A DNA stretch of 64,000 bases. Source: Sporosarcina pasteurii (lineage in GTDB: Bacteria > Bacillota > Bacilli > Bacillales_A > Planococcaceae). Location: the NCBI RefSeq assembly GCF_041295575.1, contig NZ_CP160452.1, forward strand, positions 1,860,001 through 1,924,000, written 5' to 3'. Under the pieces are notes generated by a model. It did no database searches, was not told the DNA's origin, and worked only from the letters and a program-made list of their open reading frames with translations. Positions 1-10,385 of the stretch are shown here, one piece after another (within the stretch, counting starts at the first letter, position 1; every line of letters begins with the position of its first letter). The translations under genes and the position numbers were made by a program.

Positions 1-665
<665 letters not shown>

Positions 666-676
666 CGTTAATTATA

Positions 677-708
677 AGAAAAACAGCCGTGCGGAAACCG
701 CTTGGCTG
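677..708 (-). terminator. Rho-independent terminator of ndk
   Basis: On the minus strand CAGCC..GCGG pairs with CCGC..GGCTG around a TTT loop and is followed by TTTTTCTT. It starts about 15 bases after the ndk stop codon. Confidence 0.8.
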
Positions 709-722
709 CTTTATTCAATGAA

Positions 723-1169
723 TTAGATAATCCAAGTAGACATTGTTTTGTCGTATGATACAAGTTCTTCTTCTTTGAAGAAAAGACCAATTTCACGAAC
801 TGCAGATTCTGGTGAGTCAGAACCGTGGATGATATTTTTCCCTACAGTTACTGCGTAGTCACCGCGAATTGTTCCTGGAGCTGATTCTGTTGGATTTGTT
901 GCACCAACGAGTAGACGTGCTGTTGAAATAACATTTTCACCTTCCCAAACCATTGCAAAAACTGGTCCAGATGTGATGAAATCAACTAGTTCGCCGAAAA
1001 ATGGACGTTCTTTATGTTCTCCGTAATGTTGTTGTGCTAGTTCTTCTGTAACTTGCATTAGTTTCGCACCAACAAGTTGGAAACCTTTGTTTTCAAAACG
1101 GCTTACAATGTCGCCAATCAAGTTGCGCTGAACGCCGTCTGGTTTTACCATTAAAAATGTTCTTTCCAT
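723..1169 (-). CDS. ndk: Nucleoside diphosphate kinase
   Basis: 148 residues, the usual length. The enzyme moves the gamma phosphate of ATP to nucleoside diphosphates through a phosphohistidine; the catalytic His is H115 in the motif NIIHGSDS. The family start ([13 protein letters not shown]) is intact. The ATG at 1169 has GGAGTG upstream. It follows the heptaprenyl diphosphate synthase genes, as in Bacillus, and is closed by a strong hairpin. Confidence 0.98.
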   Translation of the reverse strand: MERTFLMVKPDGVQRNLIGDIVSRFENKGFQLVGAKLMQVTEELAQQHYGEHKERPFFGELVDFITSGPVFAMVWEGENVISTARLLVGATNPTESAPGTIRGDYAVTVGKNIIHGSDSPESAVREIGLFFKEEELVSYDKTMSTWII

Positions 1170-1264
1170 TTAAAAACACTCCTCTAATTATGTGTACATT
1201 GACAGGGTGAAATCCCCTTGTAAATCGTATCATCGGTTTATACTTCTTTCAAGCATTTAGGTTA

Positions 1265-2239
1265 TTAATAATTACGCTTACCAATAAATTCAGCGATTTG
1301 AATAAAAGATTTCTTCGCTTTACCTTCTGGGAGTGCACGAATTTCATGTTTCGCTTTTTGTAAATATAAGTCACTCACCGCGGCAGCTTTTTCTATTGCC
1401 CCGGAACTGCGGACATACGCTAACATATCTTCTCTCGCTTGTTCAGTTAAGTTGCCACTGAAAGCTTGCTCCATATAGGGTTGAAATGCTGGATCATCTT
1501 TCAGATAAAATATTGGCAACGTTAAATGACCATTTAGTAAATCACTTCCAGCTGGCTTGCCAAGCTCTTCATCTGTCGAAGTGAGATCGAGAATATCATC
1601 AGTTATTTGAAACGACATCCCCGCGTAGTAACCAAATCGACTTAGCTTGTTTACTACAGCTGGTTCTGCGCCCGATACGAGAGCACCTAGCTCACAACTC
1701 GATGATAATAGTAAAGCAGTTTTACGCTTTATCCGGCGAAGATAATCGCGAACCGTTTGATTGACAACACGTTGATGTTCTATTTGTATAATTTCACCTT
1801 CACAAATCTCCAACATCGTTTTCGCAAGTAATTGGTGAACTGCAGCATTTTTAATATCCGCAATTGAAACAAGTGCTTGTGCAAATATATAGTCACCCGT
1901 GTACATCGCAATCCGGTTGTTCCATTTCGCTTTAACTGTTGGATGCCCTCTTCTCATATCTGAATTATCGATGACATCATCATGAACGAGGGAAGCCATA
2001 TGAACAAGCTCAAGGGATACCGCAACCTTTGCAACTCGCTCTAAAGAGAATTGTCCGAATTCAGAAGCAAGCAAGACAAAAATAGGTCGGATTCGTTTTC
2101 CTCCTGCGCGTAATAGGTGAAGTGAAGCTTGCCGAATAATCGGGGAAGCCGAATCAACGGAACATTCAAGTTCCTTTTCTATGTAATTAAGATCTTTACG
2201 AAAGTTTGCGTAAAGTGATAAAACTTGTAACTTTTCCAA
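1265..2239 (-). CDS. hepT: Heptaprenyl diphosphate synthase component II
   Basis: 324 residues. The catalytic subunit of a two-part prenyltransferase that builds the C35 side chain of menaquinone from farnesyl and isopentenyl diphosphate. Both aspartate-rich Mg2+-binding motifs are present: DDVID at residues 87-91 and DDILD at 214-218, with the FARM-side GGKRIRP motif near residue 46. The start is a TTG at 2239 preceded by AGGGGAAGGG. It acts with HepS, whose gene lies two genes upstream, and sits 26 bases after menG. Confidence 0.96.
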   Translation of the reverse strand: MEKLQVLSLYANFRKDLNYIEKELECSVDSASPIIRQASLHLLRAGGKRIRPIFVLLASEFGQFSLERVAKVAVSLELVHMASLVHDDVIDNSDMRRGHPTVKAKWNNRIAMYTGDYIFAQALVSIADIKNAAVHQLLAKTMLEICEGEIIQIEHQRVVNQTVRDYLRRIKRKTALLLSSSCELGALVSGAEPAVVNKLSRFGYYAGMSFQITDDILDLTSTDEELGKPAGSDLLNGHLTLPIFYLKDDPAFQPYMEQAFSGNLTEQAREDMLAYVRSSGAIEKAAAVSDLYLQKAKHEIRALPEGKAKKSFIQIAEFIGKRNY

Positions 2240-2265
2240 ATGAAACCCTTCCCCTACAAGATTTA

Positions 2266-2961
2266 TTATTTAAATCCAATATGCCCAGCAGCCGCACCAC
2301 CGCTATAAGATTTATAGTATACTTCGTGAAACCCAGCTTCAGTAAACATATGCGCAAGCTTTTTCATCCCTGGGAAATCATCGGCAGACTCCTGTAACCA
2401 AGAATATTCTTGATAACTCTTTGCAAACACTTTTCCAAGAATCGGCATAATGACTTTAAAATAAAAACGAAATAGTTGTTTATATATCGGCATTTCAGGA
2501 TGCGAGGTGTCCAGACACGCCACCATTCCACCAGGCTTCAATACACGATGTAACTCGCTTAAAACAGTTGCGTAATCAGGAACATTACGCAAACCGAAAC
2601 CAATCGTTACATAATCAAAAGTATGATCAGCAAACGGCAATTCCATCGCATTTCCATGAATCAACTCAATGTTGTCATAGTGTGCCACTTTAGGTCTGCC
2701 AGCTTCTAACATCTTTTCGCTAAAATCAAGTCCTGTCACACTGCCTTCAGGGCCTGTTGCCTTCGCAAGCGCAATCGTCCAGTCAGCCGTACCACAACAT
2801 ACATCAAGCGCAACTGCACCTTTTTTAACGGACATACGGCGCATAATATCATCTCGCCATTTTTTATGCTGATTAAAACTAATTACTGAATTCATTTTAT
2901 CGTAGTCATCTGAAATTTTCTCGAATACCTTATGAACTTTTTGTTCTTTTGAAAGCGTCAA
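2266..2961 (-). CDS. menG: Demethylmenaquinone methyltransferase
   Basis: 231 residues. Performs the last, SAM-dependent C-methylation of menaquinone synthesis. Class I methyltransferase motif [10 protein letters not shown] at about residues 52-61 and the UbiE/MenG signature FGLRNVPD in the middle. The start is a TTG at 2961 with GAGG eight bases upstream. It lies between hepS and hepT, the standard Bacillales order hepS-menG-hepT, so tail synthesis and ring methylation are made from one transcript. Confidence 0.97.
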   Translation of the reverse strand: MTLSKEQKVHKVFEKISDDYDKMNSVISFNQHKKWRDDIMRRMSVKKGAVALDVCCGTADWTIALAKATGPEGSVTGLDFSEKMLEAGRPKVAHYDNIELIHGNAMELPFADHTFDYVTIGFGLRNVPDYATVLSELHRVLKPGGMVACLDTSHPEMPIYKQLFRFYFKVIMPILGKVFAKSYQEYSWLQESADDFPGMKKLAHMFTEAGFHEVYYKSYSGGAAAGHIGFK

Positions 2962-2979
2962 GGAGCTTACCTCATTTCT

Positions 2980-3702
2980 TCAAATCATCTTTCCAAGCAA
3001 GGGCATAGTCATTTCACGAGTCTTCTCCACTAATTCCGGCGTCAGAAAAGTCGCGTTTAAGATGGCCGTTTCCATCTCGGCACTTAGTATTTTCAATGCT
3101 TCCGTTGCGTCATCACTATGTAAAGTCCACTGCACAGTACCGGAATCACGATTTCTATTTACCATTAACGACATGAGTGGAAGTCCTGCAGCAGCAAGTG
3201 GAATGTATTGTGAAAATCCAAACGTATGTAAAAACTGAACGATACATTCTGCTTGAATGCTTCGGATTGCCTCTAAACTATCACTTGTTTTCATCTCTAA
3301 ATTCGTATGAAACTCTGTCTTAATCTCATTTATTTCACCAATTGCTTTTGACAATACATGAATAAATTCGAAATTCGGAAGCGATGCAAGTAACTGATAA
3401 TAGACACCGCTTAAATAGTCTCCAGAAAGGACTGACAGCTGTTGTGAAGTCGATGTTACATTTTCCACGTCAACAGTGTCATGCGCATCAAACGCAGCGT
3501 ATACAGCTCCTACGGCGATGGCAGCCGTGTTTGTAGATGACGTCCATTCTTCTCCATTTAATTTCGGTAGAAGGAGAAAAAATAAAGTAGATTCATCTAG
3601 TATTGGTTTGCCAATCTCTCTATTTAAAATTGGATGATTAACACTACGGTTAAATTCATCAATAAAACTTTCAATTTGAACGTTCATTATTTGTCTTCCC
3701 AT
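2980..3702 (-). CDS. hepS: Heptaprenyl diphosphate synthase component I
   Basis: 240 residues, close to the 251 of the B. subtilis subunit. This family has no catalytic aspartate motifs; it binds HepT and sets product chain length. Recognised by the N-terminal half around PILDESTLFFLLLP, by weak overall HepS likeness and by the fixed place before menG-hepT. Start at 3702 is preferred because GGAGAT lies six bases before it; an ATG at residue 6 lacks such a good site. Confidence 0.88.
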   Translation of the reverse strand: MGRQIMNVQIESFIDEFNRSVNHPILNREIGKPILDESTLFFLLLPKLNGEEWTSSTNTAAIAVGAVYAAFDAHDTVDVENVTSTSQQLSVLSGDYLSGVYYQLLASLPNFEFIHVLSKAIGEINEIKTEFHTNLEMKTSDSLEAIRSIQAECIVQFLHTFGFSQYIPLAAAGLPLMSLMVNRNRDSGTVQWTLHSDDATEALKILSAEMETAILNATFLTPELVEKTREMTMPLLGKMI

Positions 3703-3754
3703 CAGTTAATCTCCATTCAAATACATTCAAGGACATACTCTTACCATTTATCGT

Positions 3755-3985
3755 TTATTTCTTGCCTTCACTTGTAATCATGCCATTCGCTGTATGTATT
3801 TCCGCTTCTCCGCGAATCTTCATAGCCGACGTATGTTCAGTAAATTGTGCAACCATCACTTCTCCATCATCCAGCTTTTCAGTATGATGAAACTTCGTAT
3901 CGTCTCCCCGAGTTAATCCGATAACGTTCACGCCATCTTCTTTCGCTTTTATTACGATGTAATCAGATTGTACCATATCATCCAA
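3755..3985 (-). CDS. mtrB: TRAP, trp RNA-binding attenuation protein
   Basis: 76 residues, the family length. TRAP forms an 11-subunit ring that, when loaded with tryptophan, binds spaced GAG/UAG triplets in trp leader RNA. The core VIGLTRG..TKFHH and the RNA-contacting lysine and arginine region ([10 protein letters not shown]) are intact, as is the EKLD loop. AGGAG lies six bases before the ATG at 3985. It follows folE (mtrA), the order known from B. subtilis. Its targets are outside this window. Confidence 0.97.
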   Translation of the reverse strand: MDDMVQSDYIVIKAKEDGVNVIGLTRGDDTKFHHTEKLDDGEVMVAQFTEHTSAMKIRGEAEIHTANGMITSEGKK

Positions 3986-4070
3986 GTCTCCTATCTTCCT
4001 GTGTACTTAATCATAGCATAAAAAAGGAGGGGTTAGCAAAGCGGATATGACGCTTTCAATGCCTATATCA

Positions 4071-4637
4071 TCACATTTTTATAAGCGATAAGATTTCAGA
4101 CCTTTTAATGTCGTCGTGCTCGTAAATACCCCTTGCTACAGTTGTCATTGTTTTTGCACCAGGTTTTCGAATTCCTCGCATTGTCATACACATATGCTCT
4201 GCTTCAACGACTACATAGACGCCGACAGGATTTAACATGTCCATGATCGCATTAGCAACAGTGGATGTAATACGTTCCTGTAATTGTGGACGTCTTGCTG
4301 TCGTTTCTACTGCTCTTGCTAACTTACTGAGTCCTGCGACTACTCCATCGCGTGGAATATAGGCAATATGTGCATGCCCAAAGAATGGAACTAAATGATG
4401 TTCACACATCGAATGAAAGGGAATATCTTTCACCAATACAACTTCATCATGATTCTCATGAAATACCGTTTCAAAATACTGTCTCGGATCCTCATGCAAG
4501 CCTTCGAAAACTTCCGCGTACATTTTGGCAACTCGCTTTGGTGTGTCAATAAGCCCTTCACGAGCTGGGTCTTCGCCAATCGCTTCTAGGATCATCGTTA
4601 CAGCTTGTTCCATTTTCATATAATCAACTTCGTGCAT
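4071..4637 (-). CDS. folE: GTP cyclohydrolase I
   Basis: 188 residues. Opens the purine ring of GTP to give dihydroneopterin triphosphate, the first step of folate synthesis. Zinc ligands are visible as C78 and H81 in MCEHHLVPF and a cysteine near residue 150 in EHMCMTMRG. The family signature [16 protein letters not shown] is intact. GGAGG precedes the ATG at 4637. The 85-base gap to mtrB holds only a small AAAGCG/CGCTTT hairpin. Confidence 0.98.
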   Translation of the reverse strand: MHEVDYMKMEQAVTMILEAIGEDPAREGLIDTPKRVAKMYAEVFEGLHEDPRQYFETVFHENHDEVVLVKDIPFHSMCEHHLVPFFGHAHIAYIPRDGVVAGLSKLARAVETTARRPQLQERITSTVANAIMDMLNPVGVYVVVEAEHMCMTMRGIRKPGAKTMTTVARGIYEHDDIKRSEILSLIKM

Positions 4638-4734
4638 TCTTCAAATCCTCCTCAATCAACAAAACATGTTCCTTCAAAAATAGTAGCATATTCGCCCTTC
4701 TCAGTACAGTTCATGTACTCACTTATTTTCGCGA

Positions 4735-4790
4735 AAAATAAAAGGAACTTGTCCCCGAATCTCTTACCAAGACTCAACAGACAAGCTCCT
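4735..4790 (-). terminator. Terminator of hbs
   Basis: On the minus strand AGGAGCTTGTC pairs with GACAAGTTCCT (11 pairs, one G-T) around a 26-base loop, then TTTTATTTTT. The long loop is unusual, but the place, just after the hbs stop, fits a terminator. Confidence 0.7.
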
Positions 4791-4804
4791 ATGTAGCGTA
4801 ACCT

Positions 4805-5077
4805 TTATTTAACCGCGTCTTTAAGTGCCTTTCCAGCTTTAAAAGCAGGAACTTTACTTGCAGCGATGTCGATTTCTTTACCTGTTTGAGGGTTACGTCC
4901 TTTACGTGCAGCACGCTCACGAACTTCAAATGTTCCGAAACCAATTACTTGTACTTTATCTCCACCAGCTAAAGTATCTTGGATTGTTTCAAAAACAGCC
5001 TCAACAGCCGCAGTTGCATCTTTCTTAGAAAGACCTGCTGACTCAGCTACAGCGTTAATTAATTCTGATTTGTTCAT
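4805..5077 (-). CDS. hbs: Nucleoid-associated protein HU
   Basis: 90 residues from the ATG at 5077, the standard HU length. A dimeric DNA-bending protein that compacts the nucleoid. The DNA-binding arm is seen as [18 protein letters not shown] followed by TGKEI. A GTG at 5086 could add three residues but lies inside the ribosome-binding site AGGGGGTG, which is well placed for the ATG at 5077. Usual place between spoIVA and folE-mtrB. Confidence 0.98.
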   Translation of the reverse strand: MNKSELINAVAESAGLSKKDATAAVEAVFETIQDTLAGGDKVQVIGFGTFEVRERAARKGRNPQTGKEIDIAASKVPAFKAGKALKDAVK

Positions 5078-5250
5078 ACTATTCACCCCCTCTCAAAGAG
5101 AAGTCTTTAACAATACTGTAGAAAGAGTATCACATCAAAAAGCGCCATGCAACAATATCTATCCACTTTTCACCTAAAAATGCCATTTTCACATAAAAAC
5201 CCGTAAAAAGCCCTTATTTACACAAATATTCAAAACAAACGAGGAGGGCA

Positions 5251-5312
5251 CCGGGTAGCCTTGACAAGCGCCCGGAGCTCGGAATAAAGGCGTGAATTTC
5301 GCCTTTACTTCC
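5251..5312. repeat. Two hairpins in series upstream of hbs
   Basis: CCGGG at 5251-5255 pairs with CCCGG at 5271-5275, and GGAATAAAGGCG pairs with CGCCTTTACTTCC at 5281-5312. This GC-rich block sits in an AT-rich gap (5078-5410) between the spoIVA terminator and the hbs ribosome-binding site. No second copy was seen in the window. It may be a dispersed palindromic element or part of the hbs leader. Confidence 0.55.
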
Positions 5313-5342
5313 GCTGAAAAAACGCTATATTTGAGTATAATA

Positions 5343-5374
5343 AAACCCGTAAACTAAAAACGTTTACGGGTTTT
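5343..5374 (-). terminator. Terminator of spoIVA
   Basis: AAAACCCGTAAAC and GTTTACGGGTTTT pair around a short loop, with T-rich sequence on both strands. It lies 37 bases after the spoIVA stop codon. Confidence 0.85.
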
Positions 5375-5410
5375 CCTTTATTTTTATAAATGCAGTTCTA
5401 TATTGATTGA

Positions 5411-6889
5411 CTAGACAATAAACGTAATCATCCCTTTATTGCCATCATTCACCATTTGCTCAATCGTTTCACGCAGACGCTTTCTGGCGCGAGGCGGAAC
5501 TGAATCCGTTTTGAAACGGATACTCTCTTTCATCACTTCATGTAATGGTGTACCAAATAATTGCGTTTCCCAAAGCGCTTCTCGGTCATGCAAATACGCG
5601 TCTTTTAAATCTTTCAATAAATGATGACTGTGAAACTCTGAACCGATTAACGGCGAGAACTCAGCTTCCATATCTACACGAATCATATGAATGGATGGCG
5701 CAGTTGCTTTCATCCGAACACCGAAAAAGTCATTTTGTTTAATGAGTTCTGGTGGTGTTGGATTAAAGTCTCCGATAACCGGTAACGCAACGCCGTAGCC
5801 ATCGCTCTTAGCCTTTTCAATGGCTTCCGCATACATATTGTACGCGCTCTTTGCTTTAGAAGCTTCTTGAACAAATAAGAGCCAATCTTTTTTCGTACCG
5901 ATTTCTTGACCCATAATCCCCTCACACACTTCACGGAAAGCTTGCTCATCCATCTCTATCTTGATAGATGCCTTCCCTTGCCCAGCATCCACTTCGACAA
6001 CTTCGGCATGTTGTACATACTTTTCGTGCTTCAACTTTTCTGCTAGTTCTTGTACTTTGCGGATTTTCGATGCCTCCAAAAAGCCTTCACTTATGACTGT
6101 ATCGATTGATGAGTTTAGCTCATGCTCACTTCCGAGTACATCCATCCAATCCGGTTTTTGCAACTCAATCTCAGAAATCGGAAATTCATATAGAGCCTCT
6201 TTTAAGATGAGTTGAATTTCTTGTGCATTTAATTGATCTGCACTAATTGCAATGACTGGCACCGCATATCTTTCATGAAGCTCTTGTTTTAAAGCAACTG
6301 TTTTTTCATGGGCAGGCATTTTTGAATTCAACACAATTACAAATGGTTTTCCGATATCTTGTAATTTCTCTACAATCTCCGCTTCAGCCACTTCTGCAGA
6401 AGCGCGTGGAATATTATTGACTGTACCGTCAGTCGTTACAAGTATTCCAATTGTCGAATGATCTCTAATGACTTTATCTGTTCCGATACGTGCAGCTTCT
6501 TCGAATGGTACCGGTTCATTATGCCACGGAGTATGAACATACTTCGGTCCATCTTCATCTTCGTATCCTTTAACACCGTCAATGACATACCCAACACAAT
6601 CAGCGAGCCGAATTTGAAATTGTAGTTCGCCATCACCAACTGCTACTGACGTTCCTTGTGCTGGCACAAATTTCGGTTCAGCTGTCATAATCACCGGCCC
6701 TGGTGAACTTTGCGGGAGTTCGTCTTGTGCTCGTATTTGGTCCGTCTCATCCGTCATATTTGGAATTACGACTTCTTCCATGACCCTTTTTACGAACGTG
6801 GACTTTCCAACACGGACAGGGCCCACGACGCCGATGTAAATATCTCCATCCGTTCGTCTCGCTAAATTTTCATATAGTTCTTCTTTCAT
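5411..6889 (-). CDS. spoIVA: Stage IV sporulation protein A, spore coat base ATPase
   Basis: 492 residues from the ATG at 6889, the same length as in B. subtilis. SpoIVA is an ATPase that polymerises on the forespore surface and anchors the coat. The Walker A motif GPVRVGKST lies near residue 22, and the C-terminus ends in the short hydrophobic tail typical of the family. An upstream in-frame ATG at 6913 is rejected because GGAGG lies seven bases before 6889. Known members are made in the mother cell under sigma-E; I could not fix a promoter here. Confidence 0.97.
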   Translation of the reverse strand: MKEELYENLARRTDGDIYIGVVGPVRVGKSTFVKRVMEEVVIPNMTDETDQIRAQDELPQSSPGPVIMTAEPKFVPAQGTSVAVGDGELQFQIRLADCVGYVIDGVKGYEDEDGPKYVHTPWHNEPVPFEEAARIGTDKVIRDHSTIGILVTTDGTVNNIPRASAEVAEAEIVEKLQDIGKPFVIVLNSKMPAHEKTVALKQELHERYAVPVIAISADQLNAQEIQLILKEALYEFPISEIELQKPDWMDVLGSEHELNSSIDTVISEGFLEASKIRKVQELAEKLKHEKYVQHAEVVEVDAGQGKASIKIEMDEQAFREVCEGIMGQEIGTKKDWLLFVQEASKAKSAYNMYAEAIEKAKSDGYGVALPVIGDFNPTPPELIKQNDFFGVRMKATAPSIHMIRVDMEAEFSPLIGSEFHSHHLLKDLKDAYLHDREALWETQLFGTPLHEVMKESIRFKTDSVPPRARKRLRETIEQMVNDGNKGMITFIV

Positions 6890-6930
6890 CCATCGTCCTC
6901 CTTTTCTACGCATATTACTTTATGTAATAG

Positions 6931-6967
6931 AAAAACGTTTCATGCAGAAGCATGAAACGTTTTTTTA
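6931..6967. terminator. Hairpin terminator between yphF and spoIVA
   Basis: AAAACGTTTCATGC and GCATGAAACGTTTT form a 14-pair stem with a four-base loop and T-runs on both strands. The yphF stop codon lies inside the outer T-run. Confidence 0.88.
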
Positions 6968-7681
6968 TTTTCCTATAAAAATAGGTTCATTATTTTCATT
7001 TACTGTATACGGTAAAGAATAGGCAGGCACGACAACAGAGCCCTCTTCGAGAAGAAATCGAATATCTTCTCCATCTCGAACTTCTGGATTATCTTCTGAT
7101 AGAATTCGATTTAAATCAATTGAATAATCGATATAAAAGTTTCCATCTCCACCAACAACAACCGGTAAATGCGCATCGGAATAAGGACTTTCAAGCGTTA
7201 ATGGACTTTTAAATCCTAGTGCTTCAAAGTCAATTTCATATACACCATCCCCTATTTTATCTTTAAAAGGGATTTGACCATTCATACTTTTACGTAGATT
7301 TAAATCTCTAATTATTTCTGCCGCTCGTAAATCGACAACTTTCACAGTTGGATTTTCCTCGACATCCATTAATACGTATTGAAAAATACCACCTTTTTCA
7401 TAGGCACTTGAAGGTATCTTCTCTGTATAATCCGGTACAATTTTCGAGAAATCAATTGGATATTTAATATATTTATCGGTTTCCGCGTCCTTCGTTTTAA
7501 TTGGCAATAAGCCGCCAGATTCTTTTTGGTACGTATCTACTGCTCGTTGAATCGATTCAACATGTTCAGGATACGGAATCTTCCCTTGACCTTCTTCCTC
7601 CCCAGGGTACATACACCCTGTTAATAACAGGATGGCTGAGAAGAAAAATACACCTGCTATTTTCTTTAATGACACCCTCAT
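6965..7681 (-). CDS. yphF: YphF-like lipoprotein
   Basis: 238 residues, near the length of B. subtilis YphF. A signal sequence with the lipobox LTGC (Cys about residue 23) predicts a membrane-anchored lipoprotein exposed outside the cell or in the forespore interspace. The rest is hydrophilic with no catalytic motif that I recognise; family role unknown. The start ATG overlaps the yphE stop by one base (TAATG), so the two are translationally coupled. Confidence 0.8.
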   Translation of the reverse strand: MRVSLKKIAGVFFFSAILLLTGCMYPGEEEGQGKIPYPEHVESIQRAVDTYQKESGGLLPIKTKDAETDKYIKYPIDFSKIVPDYTEKIPSSAYEKGGIFQYVLMDVEENPTVKVVDLRAAEIIRDLNLRKSMNGQIPFKDKIGDGVYEIDFEALGFKSPLTLESPYSDAHLPVVVGGDGNFYIDYSIDLNRILSEDNPEVRDGEDIRFLLEEGSVVVPAYSLPYTVNENNEPIFIGK

Positions 7682-7884
7682 TATGCTCCTCCTGATGGTC
7701 CGCTAAATACGAGATAAATCATAGCGAGAAAACAAAATAATAATAATGCATAGGCAACAAGTGCGAATAAAAATTTTAACAATCTATTTTTCAACTTATG
7801 TCTACTAAAATAAATAAGGCCCATTGAAACGAACATAAAACCCATAGCATAAAAAGATAACCACATTTTATCAAGCGGTGACAT
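7681..7884 (-). CDS. yphE: YphE-like small membrane protein (DUF2768)
   Basis: 67 residues with two hydrophobic segments (about 8-27 and 38-60). The length, two-helix layout and position between gpsA and yphF match B. subtilis YphE. Function unknown. Its stop codon overlaps the start of yphF, and it begins 15 bases after gpsA ends, so gpsA-yphE-yphF is likely one operon. Confidence 0.82.
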   Translation of the reverse strand: MSPLDKMWLSFYAMGFMFVSMGLIYFSRHKLKNRLLKFLFALVAYALLLFCFLAMIYLVFSGPSGGA

Positions 7885-7899
7885 GAATCATCTACCTCT

Positions 7900-8934
7900 C
7901 TATTCATTGAAATGCATCGTACCAAACAGATCATCAACTTCTTGTTTTTTCATTCTACTCATTAACTGGTCCACCGCATTTTTAGGTGAGACAGCATCAA
8001 AGAGAACGGAGTATAAGGCTTCTGTTAACGGCATCGTAACATCATGTTTTTTGGCCAATTGATACGCTGCCTTTGTCGTTCGCACACCTTCTATGACCAT
8101 ACCCATCCCTGCTGTAACCTCTTCTAAGCTTTTTCCTTTACCAAGCATATTTCCAGCCTTCCAGTTGCGAGAATGCACGCTTGTACACGTGACAATTAAA
8201 TCCCCTAAACCTGTAAGACCAGCAAATGTGAGTGGGTTTGCACCCATTTTTACACCTAATCTTGATATCTCAGCTAGACCACGCGTAATGAGTGCCGCCT
8301 TTGCATTATCACCGTACCCAAGTCCATCGGTAATCCCCGCGGCAAGTGCAATTACATTTTTTAAAGCAGCGCCAATTTCTACACCAATTACATCCGTATT
8401 TGTGTAAACACGGAAATAATGATTCATAAATAAATCTTGTACTTCTTTGGCCGATTCTACATTCTGACATGCAGCTGTAACCGTTGTCGGATGTCTTTCT
8501 ACGACTTCTTCAGCATGGCTTGGCCCTGAAAGAATGACGATATCCTTTCGATTTGACGAAGCAATCTCTTCACCAATCATTTCAGAAATTCTTTTATGTG
8601 AATCAGGCTCAATCCCTTTTGATACATGTACAAATAACTTTTCCTCTGTCATGATCGCGTTCATCTCTTGGCAAATCGGTCTGATTGCTTTCGTTGGAAC
8701 AGCGATAACAATAACATCACCGTGTGTAACAGCTGTTTCAAGCGTAGCGGTGGCTTTTAAATTCGCAGGTAAAGTTGTATTGGGTAAGTAGGCATGATTT
8801 GTGTGACGCTCATTAATCTCCTCAACTTGCTCTGAGCGTCTTGCCCAGAGCAAACAGTCATGTCCATTTTCTGCTAGCACAAAAGCGAGTGCTGTACCCC
8901 AACTTCCTGCGCCAATCACAGATACTTTCTTCAT
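7900..8934 (-). CDS. gpsA: Glycerol-3-phosphate dehydrogenase [NAD(P)+]
   Basis: 344 residues from the ATG at 8934. Reduces dihydroxyacetone phosphate to sn-glycerol 3-phosphate, the backbone of phospholipids. Rossmann motif GAGSWGTALA at the N-terminus; the catalytic-lysine region AALKNVIALAAG is in the middle. AAGGA lies eight bases before 8934; an ATG at 8943 sits on the ribosome-binding site and is rejected. It follows der closely, as in Bacillus, and plsC, which uses a later product of the same pathway, is nearby. Confidence 0.97.
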   Translation of the reverse strand: MKKVSVIGAGSWGTALAFVLAENGHDCLLWARRSEQVEEINERHTNHAYLPNTTLPANLKATATLETAVTHGDVIVIAVPTKAIRPICQEMNAIMTEEKLFVHVSKGIEPDSHKRISEMIGEEIASSNRKDIVILSGPSHAEEVVERHPTTVTAACQNVESAKEVQDLFMNHYFRVYTNTDVIGVEIGAALKNVIALAAGITDGLGYGDNAKAALITRGLAEISRLGVKMGANPLTFAGLTGLGDLIVTCTSVHSRNWKAGNMLGKGKSLEEVTAGMGMVIEGVRTTKAAYQLAKKHDVTMPLTEALYSVLFDAVSPKNAVDQLMSRMKKQEVDDLFGTMHFNE

Positions 8935-8963
8935 AAAGTTCATCCTTCCAAGTAAATAGCGTT

Positions 8964-10274
8964 TTACGTTCTTGCTCTTGTAATGAGACGAATTGGCGTC
9001 CCTTCAAAACCGAACGCTTCACGCAATCGATTTTGTAGAAAACGTTCATAAGAAAAATGCATCAATTCTGGCTCATTCACAAAAACAATGAATGTCGGTG
9101 GTTTAACTGCCACTTGTGTAGCATAGTAAATGCGTAATCTCTTCCCTTTATCTGTCGGCGTCGCATTTCTAGCAACCGCATCTTCAATCACTTCATTTAA
9201 CACGCTAGATTGAATCCGCTTCGCATGGTTTTCACTAATTAATTTTATACTATCAAAAAGTCCATTGACACGTTGCTTTGTTTTCGCGGATACAAAGGCA
9301 ATCGGTGCATAATCAAGGAACATAAAATTATCTCTAATTTTTGCAGTAAAGTTGTTCATCGTATGGTTATCTTTTTCGATGGCATCCCATTTATTCACCA
9401 CAAACATTACGCCTTTTCCAGCTTCCTCAGCATAGCCTGCAATTCGCTTATCTTGCTCGCGAATCCCCTCTTCGCCGTTTAACACAATTAATACGACATC
9501 TGAGCGGTCAATGGCTTTTAATGCACGTAAGACACTATATTTTTCCGTCGTTTCGTAGACTTTTCCTTTTTTCCGCATACCGGCCGTATCAATAATTTTA
9601 TACTTTTGCCCTTCATACACATAAGGCGTGTCTATTGCGTCTCGTGTCGTTCCTGCTACATCACTTACGATAACACGCTCTTCGCCAAGAAGTGCGTTTA
9701 CAAGTGATGATTTTCCGACATTCGGTCTACCGATTAAAGAAAAACGGATGACATCTGTTTCATCAGGTTCACTTTCCTCATTTGGAAATTCGTTGGCAAC
9801 TGCATCTAATAAATCGCCTAATCCTAGGCCATGTGCTCCTGAAATTGGATAAGGGTCGCCAAATCCTAATGAATAGAAATCGTAAATCATTTCTCTCATT
9901 TCAGGGTTGTCAATTTTATTGACAGCTAAAATCACCGGTTTGTTTGACCGGTATAATATTTTCGCTACATGCTCGTCTGCATCCGTCACACTTTCGCGCC
10001 CATTCACTAAGAAAATAATGACATCTGCTTCTTCAATCGCAATTTCTGCTTGGAGTCGAATTTGCTCTAGAAACGGTTCATCTCCAATTTCAATACCACC
10101 TGTGTCAATAATATTGAAATCATGTGTTAGCCAATCTGCAGAACTGTAAATTCGATCTCGCGTAACACCTGAAACGTCTTCGACTATTGAAATTCTTTCT
10201 CCCACAATTCGATTAAAAATTGTGGATTTACCGACGTTTGGTCGCCCAACGATGGCGACAGTTGGTTTTGTCAT
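8964..10274 (-). CDS. der: Ribosome-assembly GTPase Der (EngA)
   Basis: 436 residues. Two GTPase domains in tandem: P-loops GRPNVGKST near residue 10 and GRPNVGKSS near residue 182, with DTGG/DTAG and NKxD motifs in each. The C-terminal KH-like domain follows from about residue 350. Acts in 50S subunit maturation and is essential in known species. AAGGATG precedes the ATG at 10274. Confidence 0.98.
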   Translation of the reverse strand: MTKPTVAIVGRPNVGKSTIFNRIVGERISIVEDVSGVTRDRIYSSADWLTHDFNIIDTGGIEIGDEPFLEQIRLQAEIAIEEADVIIFLVNGRESVTDADEHVAKILYRSNKPVILAVNKIDNPEMREMIYDFYSLGFGDPYPISGAHGLGLGDLLDAVANEFPNEESEPDETDVIRFSLIGRPNVGKSSLVNALLGEERVIVSDVAGTTRDAIDTPYVYEGQKYKIIDTAGMRKKGKVYETTEKYSVLRALKAIDRSDVVLIVLNGEEGIREQDKRIAGYAEEAGKGVMFVVNKWDAIEKDNHTMNNFTAKIRDNFMFLDYAPIAFVSAKTKQRVNGLFDSIKLISENHAKRIQSSVLNEVIEDAVARNATPTDKGKRLRIYYATQVAVKPPTFIVFVNEPELMHFSYERFLQNRLREAFGFEGTPIRLITRART

Positions 10275-10313
10275 ACTTAAAACATCCTTCCAGATTATCT
10301 TCTGTTAGTATAC

Positions 10314-10353
10314 ACAAAAAAAGATGATGATGCCCTAAAAGAGCACCATCACC
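10314..10353 (-). terminator. Terminator of the S1-domain gene
   Basis: On the minus strand GGTGATGGTGCTC pairs with GGGCATCATCATC (13 pairs, some G-T) around TTTTA, followed by a run of T. It separates the ypfD gene from der. Confidence 0.9.
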
Positions 10354-10385
10354 GTATGAGTTTTTCAAAATCTTCTCATTCAAAT

